64,000 nt of DNA. It comes from Pistacia vera (lineage: Eukaryota > Streptophyta > Magnoliopsida > Sapindales > Anacardiaceae). Made by a program: the position numbers and the translations under genes. The stretch lies in assembly GCF_008641045.1 (NCBI RefSeq), contig NW_022196812.1, positions 1,632,724 through 1,696,723 of the forward strand, given 5' to 3'. A model generated the notes under the pieces. It ran no database searches, had not been told where the DNA came from, and saw only the letters and a list, made by a program, of their open reading frames with translations. Position 1 is the stretch's first letter; each line of letters begins with the position of its first letter. Positions 26,394 to 38,056 of the stretch are shown here, piece after piece.

Positions 26394-26976
26394 TCGATTG
26401 CTTCTAAAACCCTATAATCTTTGGGAAACAGGAAACGACGACTTTTGAACTTTATCTTGTGATACACTGATAGTATTTTAGTATTAAGCATCCTTTAAAT
26501 TCTTATACTCATTCAATAACTAATAGTATTTTGTGTCTTAACAATTCACAATTAACAGTTAATCCATCGAGGGCGGACATTGAGGATCATGTTCGTTGCT
26601 GGAAACTATTCAAGGCTATACGGCAAAATGATTGGAAAGGTGTGGCAGATTTCATACGCCTAAATCCCGCTGCCTTGACCGAACCGATTAAAGTATTTGA
26701 GATGGAAACGGTTTTTCACGTAATCAGTCGAGAGTTAAGTGCCCCCTCTTGGCTTATCAAGAAGCTCGTATCAGGTGTCCCTCCAGACACACTAGAACAG
26801 TTGACAGATAAAGACAACGAATCGGCCTTATTCATGGCTTCTATATACGGCAATAGAAAGGCTGCAGAAGCCTTTGTGAAGTGGAATTATCATTTGCCAA
26901 ACAGGAGGAACCGCTCTGGTTTACTTCCAATTCACACAGCAGCAAAATATGGCCACAAGGAGATAATTCAATATTT
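25880..26976 (+). CDS. Ankyrin-PGG gene C, first two exons (variant copy), cut by an N
   Basis: Exon 1 (25,880-25,964, 85 nt) encodes MEQTVSNEIKSSGEAEPSSS and a short basic end, and stops at a GTAAGT donor. Exon 2 (from 26,559) continues in frame without errors up to the N at 26,977. It has the NDWKGVADFI segment, SAPSWLIKKLVSGVPPDTLE and two ankyrin repeats (DNESALFMASIYGNRKAAEA; GLLPIHTAAKYGHKEIIQY). The rest of the gene is missing because the contig ends. Intron 1 carries a CA/TA microsatellite and SINE tail pieces not found in the 27-kb copy. The two copies differ by several per cent, so they are alleles or close paralogues. Confidence 0.75.
25980..26330 (-). mobile_element. SINE tail pieces with CA/TA microsatellites inside intron 1 of gene C
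   Basis: Two Au-like SINE 3' tails lie in tandem (CACGTATCTCAATCAATC at 26,147 and ACGCGTATCTCAATTATTC at 26,233). Each is preceded on + by CA then TA repeats (26,070-26,120 and 26,194-26,216). The second continues into SINE body wording (GGAGTCTCAATGACCACTCC). The 27.1-kb copy retains only a shortened version. Confidence 0.6.
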
Positions 26977-26977
26977 N
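26977..26977. other. Single N: contig join
   Basis: Sequence after the N (CTTCCCCTTGGTTTTG...) restarts at a place equivalent to 25,803, upstream of exon 1 of gene C, so exons 1 and 2 occur on both sides. The two sides are clearly not identical. Confidence 0.9.
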
Positions 26978-27054
26978 CTTCCCCTTGGTTTTGTTCCTTC
27001 GTTTTTTGAATCTTGGATTTGACTGTCACAATACAAAGATAGGAAATCACTTAC

Positions 27055-29720
27055 ATGGAGCAAACGGTCAGCAATGAAATAAAGTCCAGCGGTGAAGCTG
27101 AACCCAGTAGCAGCAGTCATGGCCCTCCGAAGAGAGAAAGTAAGTTAAATACACACACACACACATATATATACATATAGTAAGAGTCCGAATGACCATG
27201 ATTATTAGTGTCCTGAGAAATTAATGAATCTCCTTTTGTTCTTTTACTGTATATATAAAAGTCGATTGCTTCTAAAAGCCTATATATAGTATTTTAGCAT
27301 TAAGTATCCTTTAAATGCTTACGCTCATTCAATAACTAATAGTATTTTGTGTCTAACATTTACAACTAACAGTTAATCCATCGAGGGCGGAGATTGAGGA
27401 TCATGTTCGTTGCTGGAAACTATTCAAGGCTATACGGCAAAATGATTGGAAAGGTGTAGAAGATTTCATACTCCTAAATCCCACTGCCTTGACCAAACCG
27501 ATTAAAGTATTTGAATTGGAAACGGTTTTTCACGTAATCAGTAGAGAGTTAAGTGCCCCCTCTTGGCTTATCGAGAAGCTCGTATCAGGTGTCCCTCCAC
27601 ACACACTAGAACAGTTGACAGATGAAGACGGCGAATCCGCTTTATTCATGGCTTCTTTATACGGCAATAGAAAGGCTGCAGAAGCCTTTGTGGGGTGGAA
27701 TTATCATTTGCCAAACAGGACGAACCGCGTTGGTTTACTTCCAATTCACACAGCAGCAAAATATGGCCACAAGGAGATAATTCAATATTTACTGAAAGTG
27801 ACAACTGCTCCCCTGGATGACGACAATGGCGTTCAACTGCTTATAGATTTAATCACGTCTGGTCACTATGGTAAATGCAATCCTTATAGATTATAAATTA
27901 GGCAATTTACATAACATCCAATATTTGTCAACTACATTTACAGGTGCAGCTTTTGATTTATTGAAGAAATATCCAGACTTAGTTTCTAAAACAGAGGACA
28001 GAGGAAGAGTTTTAGAAGCGCTGGCTAATAAGCCACTGGCATTTGCAAGTGGTAGTCAGTTGGGATATTTGCAACAGTTAATCTATCATTGTACGCTACT
28101 CTCTATCATCTTCTTTTGTTCTTTATCTTTAGTTTTTATTATTAATAATCTATTATAATTGAGGAATTTCAGAAATCGTGGCTAATAAGCTTTTGCATCA
28201 CTTTGCAGGTATTCCTGTGCAAGAAGAACACATATATTTCCCAGGAAGTGTGGTTAGAGATGTAGAAAATCAATATGAGAATTCAAAGAACTCTAAGAGA
28301 TTCTCTTTTTTTGGATGTATCCGTCGACATATCTTTCCTGCATTTGGTTTGTGGATCATCTCCCATCTAAATTTATTTATTAGTTGAATTAATAAATTTA
28401 TTCCTCTTTTCAATTCTATTAACTTACGATTCTAATTAGAAACTGTATTTTTTTTTTTTTTTGTTGGTTATATCACAGCTGTTGTGTGCATGAAATTACA
28501 CCTATGCTTTGGCATGCCATTATGCTCTCTAGGTAAATTTAAGCATTCAACAATTTCTAATTAGAATGAGCACTTTAAAGAGAAACATTCTTTGTTGAAT
28601 TGGTGAATTACAGTTCCAGGAATCAAACTCATCCGGATATAAAGTTAATGCACAAGCAAACGAGAAATTGTTAGATTGATGTGTCATGAGGGAGTTATTT
28701 GGAGTACTGATGAGCCTTGAAGTCATTAAGAGTCCCAATTCTTACAGCCGCAAGATTGGGGATCTACGAGATTGTTCGTGAAATTCTGGACGCCTATTAC
28801 TATTCTTACTGCTTTTGGGACGAAAATGGTCTGCTATTTTCATTTGCAATAATACATCGCCAGATAAAGTCTTTAGTCTCCTAAATAAATTGGACTTATT
28901 TTTGTGGGAGTGGAAAGCAGCCAGCAGGTTGAAAAAACTGACAACTATTGCATTTGACTGGAAGGTTGGTACCTTCAGATCAAGTCCCTGGAGCCGCATT
29001 ACAGATGCAAAAGGAACTAAAATGGTTCAAGGTGATATATCTTCTTTATATAGCTTGCACTAACCGTGCAATAATCACAAGATTAAAGCTATTTATATTT
29101 GTGGTGTTGTTTTATTTTATGCTTATACTTACCATTGTTGTAATTTTGTTCTCAGGCTGTGTAAAAGTTTGTGCATCCATCCCTCCAGAACAACGAAATG
29201 GATCCGATAAAACTCCTAAAGAAGTGTTTACCAAAGAACATAAGAAATTGGTTAAAGAAGGTGAAAAATGGATGAAGGAGACTGCTTCATCCTGCATTGT
29301 GGCAGCTGCACTCAAATCACTGTAGTGTTTGCTGCAGCTTCACTTTACCAGGGGGAATGACAATGACGGGACCCCTAATTTTTTGTCTAAGAAATCGTTC
29401 AAAGCCTTTATCATATTCGATGCGCTTACTTTTTTTCCAGCAGTGCTTCATTGCTGATGTTCATGGGCATCGTCCTTCCCGTTATTCAGAAGAAGATTTT
29501 CTGGAGTACTTGCCAAAGAATTTTATTATGGGCCACATCGCTTTACTTCTCTCTGTTATATGCATGATGATAGCCTTTGGTGAAACCATGTTCATGATCC
29601 TTTCTCACAAATGTTTACCACTTATCTACCAATATCCTTGTTGGTTGCCTCACAATGATCTTATTTTCAAGGCTGCAGTTTCCCCCTTTTGATTGAAATG
29701 TTTTTATCCACTTATGGACG
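27055..29720 (+). pseudogene. Ankyrin-PGG gene C, full-length copy with frameshifts in exons 6 and 7
   Basis: Exons 1-5 are open and in frame: 27,055-27,139; 27,373-27,870; 27,944-28,090; 28,209-28,346; 28,479-28,532 (again 54 nt). Exon 2 carries two ankyrin repeats (DGESALFMASLYGNRKAAEA; GLLPIHTAAKYGHKEIIQYL). Exon 6 (from 28,614) loses frame near 28,635 (ATCCGGATATAAAG, where unit 1 has an extra C), again near 28,710 and near 28,945. The last exon (from 29,156) starts GCTGTGTAA, and loses a base at CTCAAATCACTG just before the PGG helix. The PGG turn survives as FTLPGG wording in another frame. Since unit 1 often keeps the base missing here, and the reverse, several breaks may be consensus errors. 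If corrected it would be a protein much like gene A. Confidence 0.75.
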
Positions 29721-30234
29721 TAGCATGTTTACCAATACAGTAATGAATAATGTAACTCTCTTTATGTATACATATGCAATGTTCTTATTTCTATTAAGTT
29801 ACAATTTCTATGTTTTTTCTTTAATTCAATAGACTTGTTTCTGAAGCTAACTACGTATATTGTATGCAGTTTCTATTGATCACCTCCTTATATAAACTTT
29901 GTTGCCGCCAGCCGATAATAGCCAATAGGATAAGTAGTGCACCAAAATTACACCTCCTCAATGGCCAAGGAGATAACAGACCTGGTCATCAACTTTTCAA
30001 CTCAAAATCCTTTCAAGTTAAAGCCTACATCTTCTGGGAAGGGCACGGGTGAAGTTTTTAATAAAGAAAAAGGTTTGCTTTGTACATGTGTAGGGATTTT
30101 GCACGAGGATTTTTTCTTGCAAGGGATTGAAGTTTGGTTAGTTTCGAGTCAATTAGCTTGACCCACTAAAATATGCAGTTGTGGGTAAATGTGAAAGGAA
30201 GCTTGTGTTATCCATATAAACTTTCTATATTAAT

Positions 30235-30547
30235 TTAACAATCACTGTCGTCTTTGCAGCAGCTTTCACTGTACCAGGTGGTAACAAAGAGGGTGAGATA
30301 GCCATTGCGCTTGCGATCTCTTATCTTCCACTGCTTCATTGCCAATGTTCTTGGCCATCCTCACCTCCGTTACTCAGAAACCGATTTAATTTCTGAAGTC
30401 CAAATTATGGCGTTCTCACCATATGGTGTGATGGTAGCATTTGGTGCAACCATTTACATAGTTATGTTTCGTCCATGGACCAATTGTCTTGCTTGGTTGT
30501 ATCCCGGTGACCTTATTTACCTTGTTGCGTTTTCCTCTATTCGTTGA
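30235..30547 (+). pseudogene. Orphan PGG exon D (unit 2)
   Basis: It reads TITVVFAAAFTVPGGNKEGE and then, with a one-base frame slip near 30,321, SSTASLPMFLAILTS-like second-helix wording and a third helix (GVMVAFGATIYIVMF). No ankyrin exons, no acidic linker and no start are found upstream. A GTCGTCTTTGCAG tract at its start resembles a 3' splice site but lies inside the helix code. It probably arose by partial duplication of a PGG gene 3' end. Confidence 0.7.
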
Positions 30548-32124
30548 AATTTACTAATCCACTTATACATCAAGCATTTTGCAAGCAATTAAGTAAATTA
30601 AGGATGTAATTCTCATACAGAGACGATTTGTCCTTGAACTAAATAGGGCTGGTAAATATTAACTCCACTCTTTAAATATGATTATTGGTGTGCATATACT
30701 TACTCTTCTTGGGTCTTTCCTTTTTTCTTTTTTTTAAATATGATTAGGAAAGGTAAACTGTCAGAAAAACAGAGTACAATAATACTGTTTTCTAAATAAC
30801 AGGTGTTGTTCGATAAAGGTTTAGTTTGAAATTTTTATACCTTCTATACTCTCATATAAAACTAAAAAATATTATCAGTAGTTTCATCATGCGGCCAGAC
30901 ACGACGATGGTCTGCTACCATATCTGGGGGTACGTTCTGCAAAGTGGACTCTATCAAGATTGTCTTTCAACAATCTATTACTTTCCTGACTAATTTTGCA
31001 ACATATAACAAGATATATGCAAAACTAGTCAAGAATTGATAAATGGAAAACATGTATTTACTTGTAAGACTTTTAGTATCCTATTATATGTTGGAAGAGG
31101 AGCTTTTAGCTCAATACCAATTAAGAGGAATTGAGAAAAGAAGTGTTTTGGAAGAGAGGTCACAAATTTTTGCTTGTACAAAATGGCTAAAGGTCACCCC
31201 CTTCATAACTAATATCTACCCAAATAAATATCATCTATCACTTTCCATAATTAATAACTACATAACGGCTCACTAATAAATAAGATATTGTTATAAGATC
31301 TTTCCAAGTATAAAGTCTATTATGTTTGGGTTAGATATATGAGTTAAATATAGGTTTTACTTGGGCTTAGGAAGAAATATTAAACTAGCAATCTATAAGC
31401 CTGTTTAATTGATAGACCCAGATATTATTAGGCTCAAATCAAGTTTAATATTCAACAGTATTCGGCTTCGGCATGCTCTTCGCCCTATATTTTTTTCCCT
31501 TCGCTTTCCAAGTATGCAGGATGATGAGTATTAATAATGTCTTATATATTTACAAAAGTTTTCATTCAAGTATTTCGATTCCAAGTAATCTATCAACTTC
31601 TCTGGTCTTTTGCGTTTTTCAATTTTTGTCTTCCCTAGCTAATCATGGTTTTGAAACTGCAGATAAATAATATTAATTTAAGGTCTTAAAAGATATAAAT
31701 TTAAGGTCTAATATTAATTGTATTTACTTTCTATCTAAATCTACGGCCACTTGACCCCATGACTCCGTCTACGGCCATTAGAGGGCCTGCTAGAGGCTAG
31801 CCGGTTGCGTTCTTTGAAGAAAAAAAAAAATTATATATTTATATATCTAATTTTGTATAGTGAAATCAAATTAGGCATAATATATAAATATTAATTAAGA
31901 CTTGTATTTTTTTTCTGTCAAAGTCTATCTACATATAATCTCTTTATAAATTTATAATAACTTGTTTGTTACCAATACATGACACTTTGTCGAATTTCTA
32001 GTTCAGCAAATAATTTCAGGTAATACTATCTCTTAAATAAGATTCTACCTATTTTGTATTTTCATATGCTGTTAGCTAATCCTTTTACATTTTGTTGATA
32101 AGGTTAATAATTGTGATTTCATAT
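30548..32124. other. Intergenic, unit 2
   Basis: No gene recognised. AT-rich and collinear with unit 1 (11,913-13,850), minus the small insertion there. Confidence 0.55.
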
Positions 32125-32330
32125 TTTATTTTTTTCTATGATTAAAAGTGTTCGAACCAACTTATGAGCGTTTTAATTAATCCCTTAGAACTTTAAAACT
32201 ACTGATTGAATAAAAGCTCTAGTTGCTATCTCTATTAGTAATCGAGGAGGGATTCAAACTTATGACCTCTTAAGTAACACATCAAAGAGTTTCTATTAAA
32301 CCACTCAACCACCGAGAGGTAGTTAATTAT
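32125..32330 (-). mobile_element. Au-like SINE (unit 2)
   Basis: Same element and orientation as 13,851-14,036. The T-run side lies left, followed by the tail (ACCAACTTATGAGCG...), then a body with GGATTCAAACTTATGACCTC (a B box on the - strand) and CCACTCAACCACCGAGAGG at the head. Base changes from the unit 1 copy show some divergence. Confidence 0.7.
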
Positions 32331-32446
32331 TTCGTATTATTGCTTTCTAATTGAAATATTGAGATTACTATGTATACAGTATACACTCGGCTCTTTTTTG
32401 CAACATTTAACAATATATCAACAACAAAACAATCCCAAAAGTAACA

Positions 32447-32528
<82 letters not shown>
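32447..32528. repeat. TA then GA microsatellite
   Basis: About 11 TA pairs followed by about 29 uninterrupted GA pairs, much longer than the unit 1 counterpart at 14,172. Confidence 0.95.
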
Positions 32529-32531
<3 letters not shown>

Positions 32532-32844
32532 CTGGAATTGTTATATTAACGTATCTTCTCCTTTTATTTTATTTGCTAGCTTTTTCTGCCGTCCAGTTTG
32601 TGGGGACATATTCATAGTTACTTGAATTCCTAACGTAATCTTTAGTTTAAAAGAGAATTGCAACTTTGATTGTTAACTAAGATATGAATAGATGCATTAA
32701 AAATTTTCATGTAATTGATGGAAATTGTACTGAGCTTGTATGTTAAAAAAAAATGGAGGGATATTTTCACATAAATTGATGATCACATGAAAAAGATGGT
32801 ATAAATTATTGAAAGCTTAACCAACAGATGCAAATGGCATCTCA

Positions 32845-33490
32845 TATGCAAATTACTCTGATGCGTGTGATCTGCGATTTGGCCACGCGATCGGAGAACT
32901 TTGATGCGTGCAATCTGTGATCTAGCCATGCGATCGGAGAGCTCTGATACGTGAGATCTGCGATCTGACCACGCAATCGAAGAACTCTGATGCGTGCGAT
33001 CTGTAATCTAGCCACGCCATCTAGGTGATTTGACGCATGCGATCTGCGATCTGACCACGCGATCTGAAAACTTTGATGCGTGCAATCTACAATCCGACCA
33101 CGCGATCGGAAAACTCTAATGCCTGCGATCTGACCACGCAATCTGAGAACTCTGATGCGTGCGATTTGTGATCTGGCCACGTGATCAAAGAACTCTGATG
33201 TGTATGATCTGCGATCTGGCCACGTGATCTAAGAACTCTGATGCATGCGATTTGCGATCTGACCACGCGATAGGAGAACTCTGATGCATGTGATCTGCGA
33301 TCTGACCATGCGATGTGAGAACTCTGATGTGTGCAATCTGCGATCTGGCCACACAATCATAGAACTCTAATGCATGCAATCTGCGATCTGACCACACGAT
33401 CCAAGAGCTCTAATGCGTGTGATCTGCGATCTGGTCACACAATCTAAGGGCTCTGATGCATGTGGTTTGTGATCTGACCAAGCCATTGGG
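32845..33490. repeat. 43-bp minisatellite, 15 units
   Basis: The word ATGCGTG or a variant recurs at 32,861; 32,904; 32,947; 32,990; 33,033; 33,076; 33,119; 33,155; 33,198; 33,241; 33,284; 33,327; 33,370; 33,413; 33,456. Spacing is 43 bp each time except one 36-bp unit. A unit contains GATCTGCGATCTGACCACGC and GAGAACTCTG-like words. Because 43 is not a multiple of 3, the three long - strand open frames are rotations of one repeat and not a believable protein. The array is absent from unit 1 and adjoins an LTR. Confidence 0.95.
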
Positions 33491-33510
33491 GAGCTTGGGC
33501 GCAGGTTCGA

Positions 33511-33528
33511 GACTTGCATGGGCCACCA
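33511..33528 (-). other. Primer-binding-site-like sequence beside the LTR
   Basis: Read on the - strand, TGGTGGCCCATGCAAGTC begins 3 nt after the LTR end. Retroelement primer-binding sites start with TGG, the complement of a tRNA CCA end, and lie just inside the 5' LTR. On + the neighbouring GGTTCGAGACTTG also resembles a tRNA T-arm, as expected if the complementarity extends. The priming tRNA is not identified. Confidence 0.45.
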
Positions 33529-33531
33529 AAC

Positions 33532-34076
33532 TATTGATGCTTGATTTTGACACCAACGACTCGTACGTGCAAAGTGCTAAGAAAGTCTTAGAAATTACAC
33601 TTGATAGATTCATGAGATTTGAATATGGTGCTGAGAGTATATATGTTTGCAGAAAACATAAATAAAAGATTGGCAAGAGAGATTTTTAAAGTGGTTCAGA
33701 TGCTTAAAACAAATCTTACACTAACTGTTATTTTGCTATTCTCTGGCTATTTATCTGATATTGCCCATAAGGCATACAAAGATAGAGAAAAACTTTGTTT
33801 ACAGAGAAAGATAATAAAGCTCAAATCTATGTCTAACTCTCATATGTCCAACCTCTTTTTTTCATAAAAAGAGGTGTCATTTATACACCTTTGAGGTCAA
33901 TGTCATGAGTGTTTTACAAGTTGTCTTGATACATAGAGAGCTCTCATCCGTCTATCTCTTAAAATGAGATAAGATTGATATAAATATCTTTGAAGCAGTA
34001 TGGGTTTGACAGTTAATACATTCTATCTTTTAGGCACTTATTAAGCTGACATCAGCTTGACATTTTAGGCCTAACA
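33532..34076 (-). mobile_element. Long terminal repeat of an LTR retrotransposon, 545 bp
   Basis: On the - strand it begins TGTTAGGCCTAAAATG and ends CATCAATA (a CA end changed to TA). It is homologous along its length to the solo LTR at 38,377-38,923. The left neighbour is the 43-bp array. No second LTR or gag/pol code is seen, so this is a truncated element. It replaces ~130 bp that unit 1 keeps at about 14,519-14,645. Open frames inside it (33,619-33,867) are not protein-like. Confidence 0.75.
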
Positions 34077-34309
34077 TATGAAATTGTACAAACCGTAACA
34101 GAGAAGTACAATGAAGGGCAAAGCAAAGCCACAGAGATAAGATCCAACAAAAAGTGACAAATAAAAACTCAAATTAATTATGTCGGGGAAACAAATAAAA
34201 AAATTCCAAAAGATTTACGTCGGGGGAAGTAAGGAATTGCCTTCCCGCGACTCAAATTAATTATTCCAATTCTTCTTTACGAATTGGATGAGGCGTTGCC
34301 GTATTGCCT

Positions 34310-34317
34310 TATATATA
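34310..34317 (+). promoter_or_regulatory. Probable TATA box of the intact PGG gene
   Basis: TATATATA lies 88 bp upstream of the first ATG at 34,398. It is conserved with unit 1 (14,903-14,910). Its place ahead of the first of six exon-1 copies suggests transcription enters from the left of the array. Confidence 0.55.
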
Positions 34318-34384
34318 CTTGAAAACCGGTGCAATGTTTCACCAAAATTTTTCTCTGATCAGCGATCACTTGACCAGCAAAAGT

Positions 34385-35110
34385 ACTTAAAGACAAGATG
34401 ACAGACAGGGAACCTCCTGAGAATTTAGAAGGTAATTTTATTAGTTGGTTTTTCTTATTCTATACTTTACTGATGATTTAATGTCTAACATATCTAACAC
34501 TTTATATGTTAAGACAAAATGACAGGCATGGAACGTCCTAAGAATTCAGAAGATAATTTTATTCATTGGTTTTTCTCATTCTATACTTTATTGATGATTT
34601 AATGTCTAATATAGCTAACACTTTATATGTTACGACAAAATGACAGACATAGAACTTCCTGAGAATTCAGAAGATAATTTTATTTATTGGTTTTTCTCAT
34701 TCCATACTTTACTGGTGATTTAATGTCTAATATAGCTAACACTTTATATGTTAAGGCAAAATGACAGACAGGGAACTTCCTATGAATTCAGAAGGTAATT
34801 TTATTAATTGGTTTTTCTCATTCTATACTATACTGATGATTTAATGTCTAATATAGCTAACACTTTATATGTTAAGATAAAATGACAGGCGAGGAAAGTC
34901 CTGGGGATTCAGAAGGTAATTTTATTAATTGGCTTTTCTCATTCTCTGCTTTACTGATGATTTAATGTCTAATATAGCAAACACTTTATATGTTACGACA
35001 AAATGACAGACATAGAACTTCCTGAGAATTCAGAAGGTAATTTTATTTATTGGTTTTTCTCATTCTATACTTACTGGTGATTTAATGTCTAATATAGCTG
35101 GCAATTTATA
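34385..35110 (+). repeat. Six-copy 121-bp tandem repeat of the first coding exon
   Basis: ATG codons sit at 34,398; 34,519; 34,640; 34,761; 34,882; 35,003, exactly 121 bp apart. Each begins a 34-nt exon-like segment encoding MT(D/G)xExPxxxE. Copies 1, 4, 5 and 6 end in AAG|GTAATT, a usable 5' splice site; copies 2 and 3 read AAGATAATT and lack the GT. Between copies lie T-rich segments (TTTTTCTCATTC) and ACTTTATATGTTA. Unit 1 has a single copy (around 14,970-15,110). No copy has an indel. Confidence 0.9.
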
Positions 35111-38056
35111 TTACCTACTTTCTCAATATATGCAGAATGGATGAAGAAATGTAAAGCGGCTACAGAATTTGATGAGGAGAAGTTTGTTCATTACAGGCCA
35201 CTACGCAGAGCTATACAACAGAATGATTGGAAAGCTATTGGAGAATTCATTAGACATAATCACCCGCAGGTGTTCACGGACAAGATTTCCGAATTGTCTG
35301 CAAACTTTTTCCACTTAATTGTACGATCGGATAATGACGCCGCAATTTCATTGTTGCGAGAGAATGCACCGAAGTTTGCAGAATCTGTATTGGCAAAAGA
35401 TGCTGATGGCAGGACGGTTTTATACAAGGCAGCAGCCTTGGGCAATAAAAAGGCTGTAGAAACCATTGTGAATTCTTTCCCTGATTTACCAAATACAACT
35501 TCAACTGCGGACGATGAGCTTTCAATTCATGTAGCAGCAAGCTTTGGACACGAGGAAATAGTTCAATTTCTACTTCCACGCACTAGATTACAAATAGAAA
35601 AAACAGAGTACAAATATCAGCTGGTTACATGTCTGATCGAATCTAATCTATTGGGTTAGTGCAATATAAACCTTAAATATGCGGGATCTATTTTTTCACT
35701 TACAATTGTTTAATTTATTAATTATATGGTATAGTCGTATAGATGACCCTTTTGGCTTCTTTCACAATACATTGTTGTGCTCGCTCTGATTTTAGTCTCT
35801 TCATGCACAGGTATAGCTCTTCGTTTATTGAAGAACCAACTGCGCGATCGTGTTTTGAATCGTGTTTTGAATCCAAAGCAAAAAGAGGAGATTTTAAAAA
35901 TGCTGGCTAAAAAGCCTAAGCGGTTTAAGAGTGGGTGTCGGCTTGGATTTTTGCAACGCTTAACCTATAATTGTTAGTATCAAATAATCCCTGCTATCTT
36001 TCACTTTGTTAAATCACATGTCTAATGCACCCACATATCACATAATCTTCTCATTATAGTCTAGGATTATTTAAAAAAAAAAAAAAAAAGGTTTTTAATT
36101 TCTATGACCATATGTCATCAATCCTTGAAATCTGAGGACGGTTCAGATTAAAAAGTCAAGGATATTTCCATCCAAATACATAAGCCATCTGTTATCTTAC
36201 AGTTTATTGTTGAAGAAATTACTTTTGAGTTTCAGAATTACACTAGTAGTGTTAAAGTCATAGGAAACCTTATCCTGAAGTTGAACTTGTATCCAACATA
36301 AAGATGCCTAAATTTCTCACGTGTATGTATTTTGCAGGCATTCCAGTGAAAGATGATAATATGCCTTCCCCTCAGGCCGAAAAGACCGATTTCCAAAACC
36401 CTGGAAGCGTAGATGGAGACATGGAAAACCCCAGACAGATATCTGAGATATCTGCAAGTACGTTTAATAGTAAATATCTCCAATAGTTTTTCATTTCACA
36501 ATCTTCCATCTATAGACCACGATAATTGACCTTGTAAAGTCAACACTCAAAGCTATTTGTCTATATATATCAGGTGGAATGCGCCAAAAATTGAACTCTA
36601 TGTTCTGGAATGTCCTCATGCGGCTAGGTAAGGATTTTAATGGTTGTGTGAATTCATTTCACCGGTTCTTTAAATAAAATTAATCTTCATTTATAGACTT
36701 GAGTTCAATATATATATACAGCCCCATGCATCAAACGCATACACGATGAAAAGTTAAATCACATGCAAGCGCTTGAAATTGTAAGAACAGTGTGTGGGGA
36801 AGTTGTTTGGGACTTTGAAAAAGCTTTAGAGGCATTAAAGCAACCAATCCTCATAGCTACAAGATTGGGGATTTTTGAGATTGTCGATGAAATTTTGAAG
36901 GTATATGAAAATGCTTTTTGTTTCGTTGACGAAGATGGGAAAGATGTGCAGCAGCTTGCAGTTTTGCATCGTCATGAAATAGTTTTCCGTATCATATTAA
37001 AGGAGTTAGGGAAAAGTTGGGAAGACTCCGTAGACAATGATTTGAACACCGTCCTGCACTTAGCCGGAAAGTCAGCACCTTCAAGTAAAATAGCAGGTTC
37101 AGCATTGCAAATGCAGCGGGAGGTGCAATGGTTTAAGGTGATCTATATACATTTGAGTAGTCCTTTTAGAACTAATTAATTAATTAATTTATGTCGTGCC
37201 AATCTTCTTGATACTATTTTACAAAAGTTTTTTATGCTTAATAAATTTGAAAAATGTTAAAGAAGAAGAAGAAAAGTATACATTTGATATTGTGTAACAT
37301 TTATGATTTTATTCAAAACATCAACTAATTAATTTCACTCTTCAAAAGATTTATTATATTCACATAAAGCTTTTTCTGTATTATATTTCCTTAAAAAACT
37401 TTTTCACATAATATTCTATATATCTGAAATACTAAACGCATCATTAATTATATGTAAACTTTTTCATCAGGCTGTGGAAAATCTTGTGCCTCCATCCATG
37501 CAGGAGATGCAAAATAGTAAGGGTAAAACTCCTATACAAGTGTTTGAGGAAGAACATAAGACATTAGTTAAGGAAGGTGAAAAATGGATGAAGGGGAGTG
37601 CTTCATCATGCACGGTTGTTGCTGCACTCATAATCACCATAGTATTTGCCGCCGCTTTCACTATACCAGGAGGCACCAACACTGAAGGACCGGCTTTTAT
37701 TATTTTCGCCATATCAGATGCGCTTGCATTCGTTTCTTCCATTGCTTCAGTGTTAATGTTCTTGGGAATCCTCACTACACGTTACTCGCCAGATGATTTT
37801 TTGAAGTCCTTGCCCGAGAAGTTAATTATCGGCCAAATCACCTTGTTCGTTTCTATTGCAAGCATGATGGTAGCCTATGGTGCAACGTTCTACATCAATT
37901 GCACTCATCAATGGAAATGGACTATCTTCCCAATTTTCCTTCTTGGCAGTCTCCCAGTGACCTTATTTGCAATGCTGCAGTCTCATCTCTTGTTTGAAAT
38001 GATCTCTTCCACTTATGGACCTACTATTTTTCCATCAAAGGAAGAAATACGGATGT

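Noticed and set aside
33485..33530. tRNA-like 3' half (GGTTCGAGAC...CCACCA) on the + strand
   Set aside because: No matching 5' half, anticodon arm or acceptor partner upstream; better explained as an LTR primer-binding site.
32842..33676. Long - strand open frames with repeated words such as RSQIARIRVLR
   Set aside because: They are translations of the 43-bp minisatellite; since 43 is not divisible by 3 the same words appear in all three frames. There is no start context or known domain.
33619..33867. Possible small protein within the LTR, with a similar frame at 38,386-38,739
   Set aside because: The frames lie inside homologous LTRs and do not keep the same reading frame throughout; no domain.
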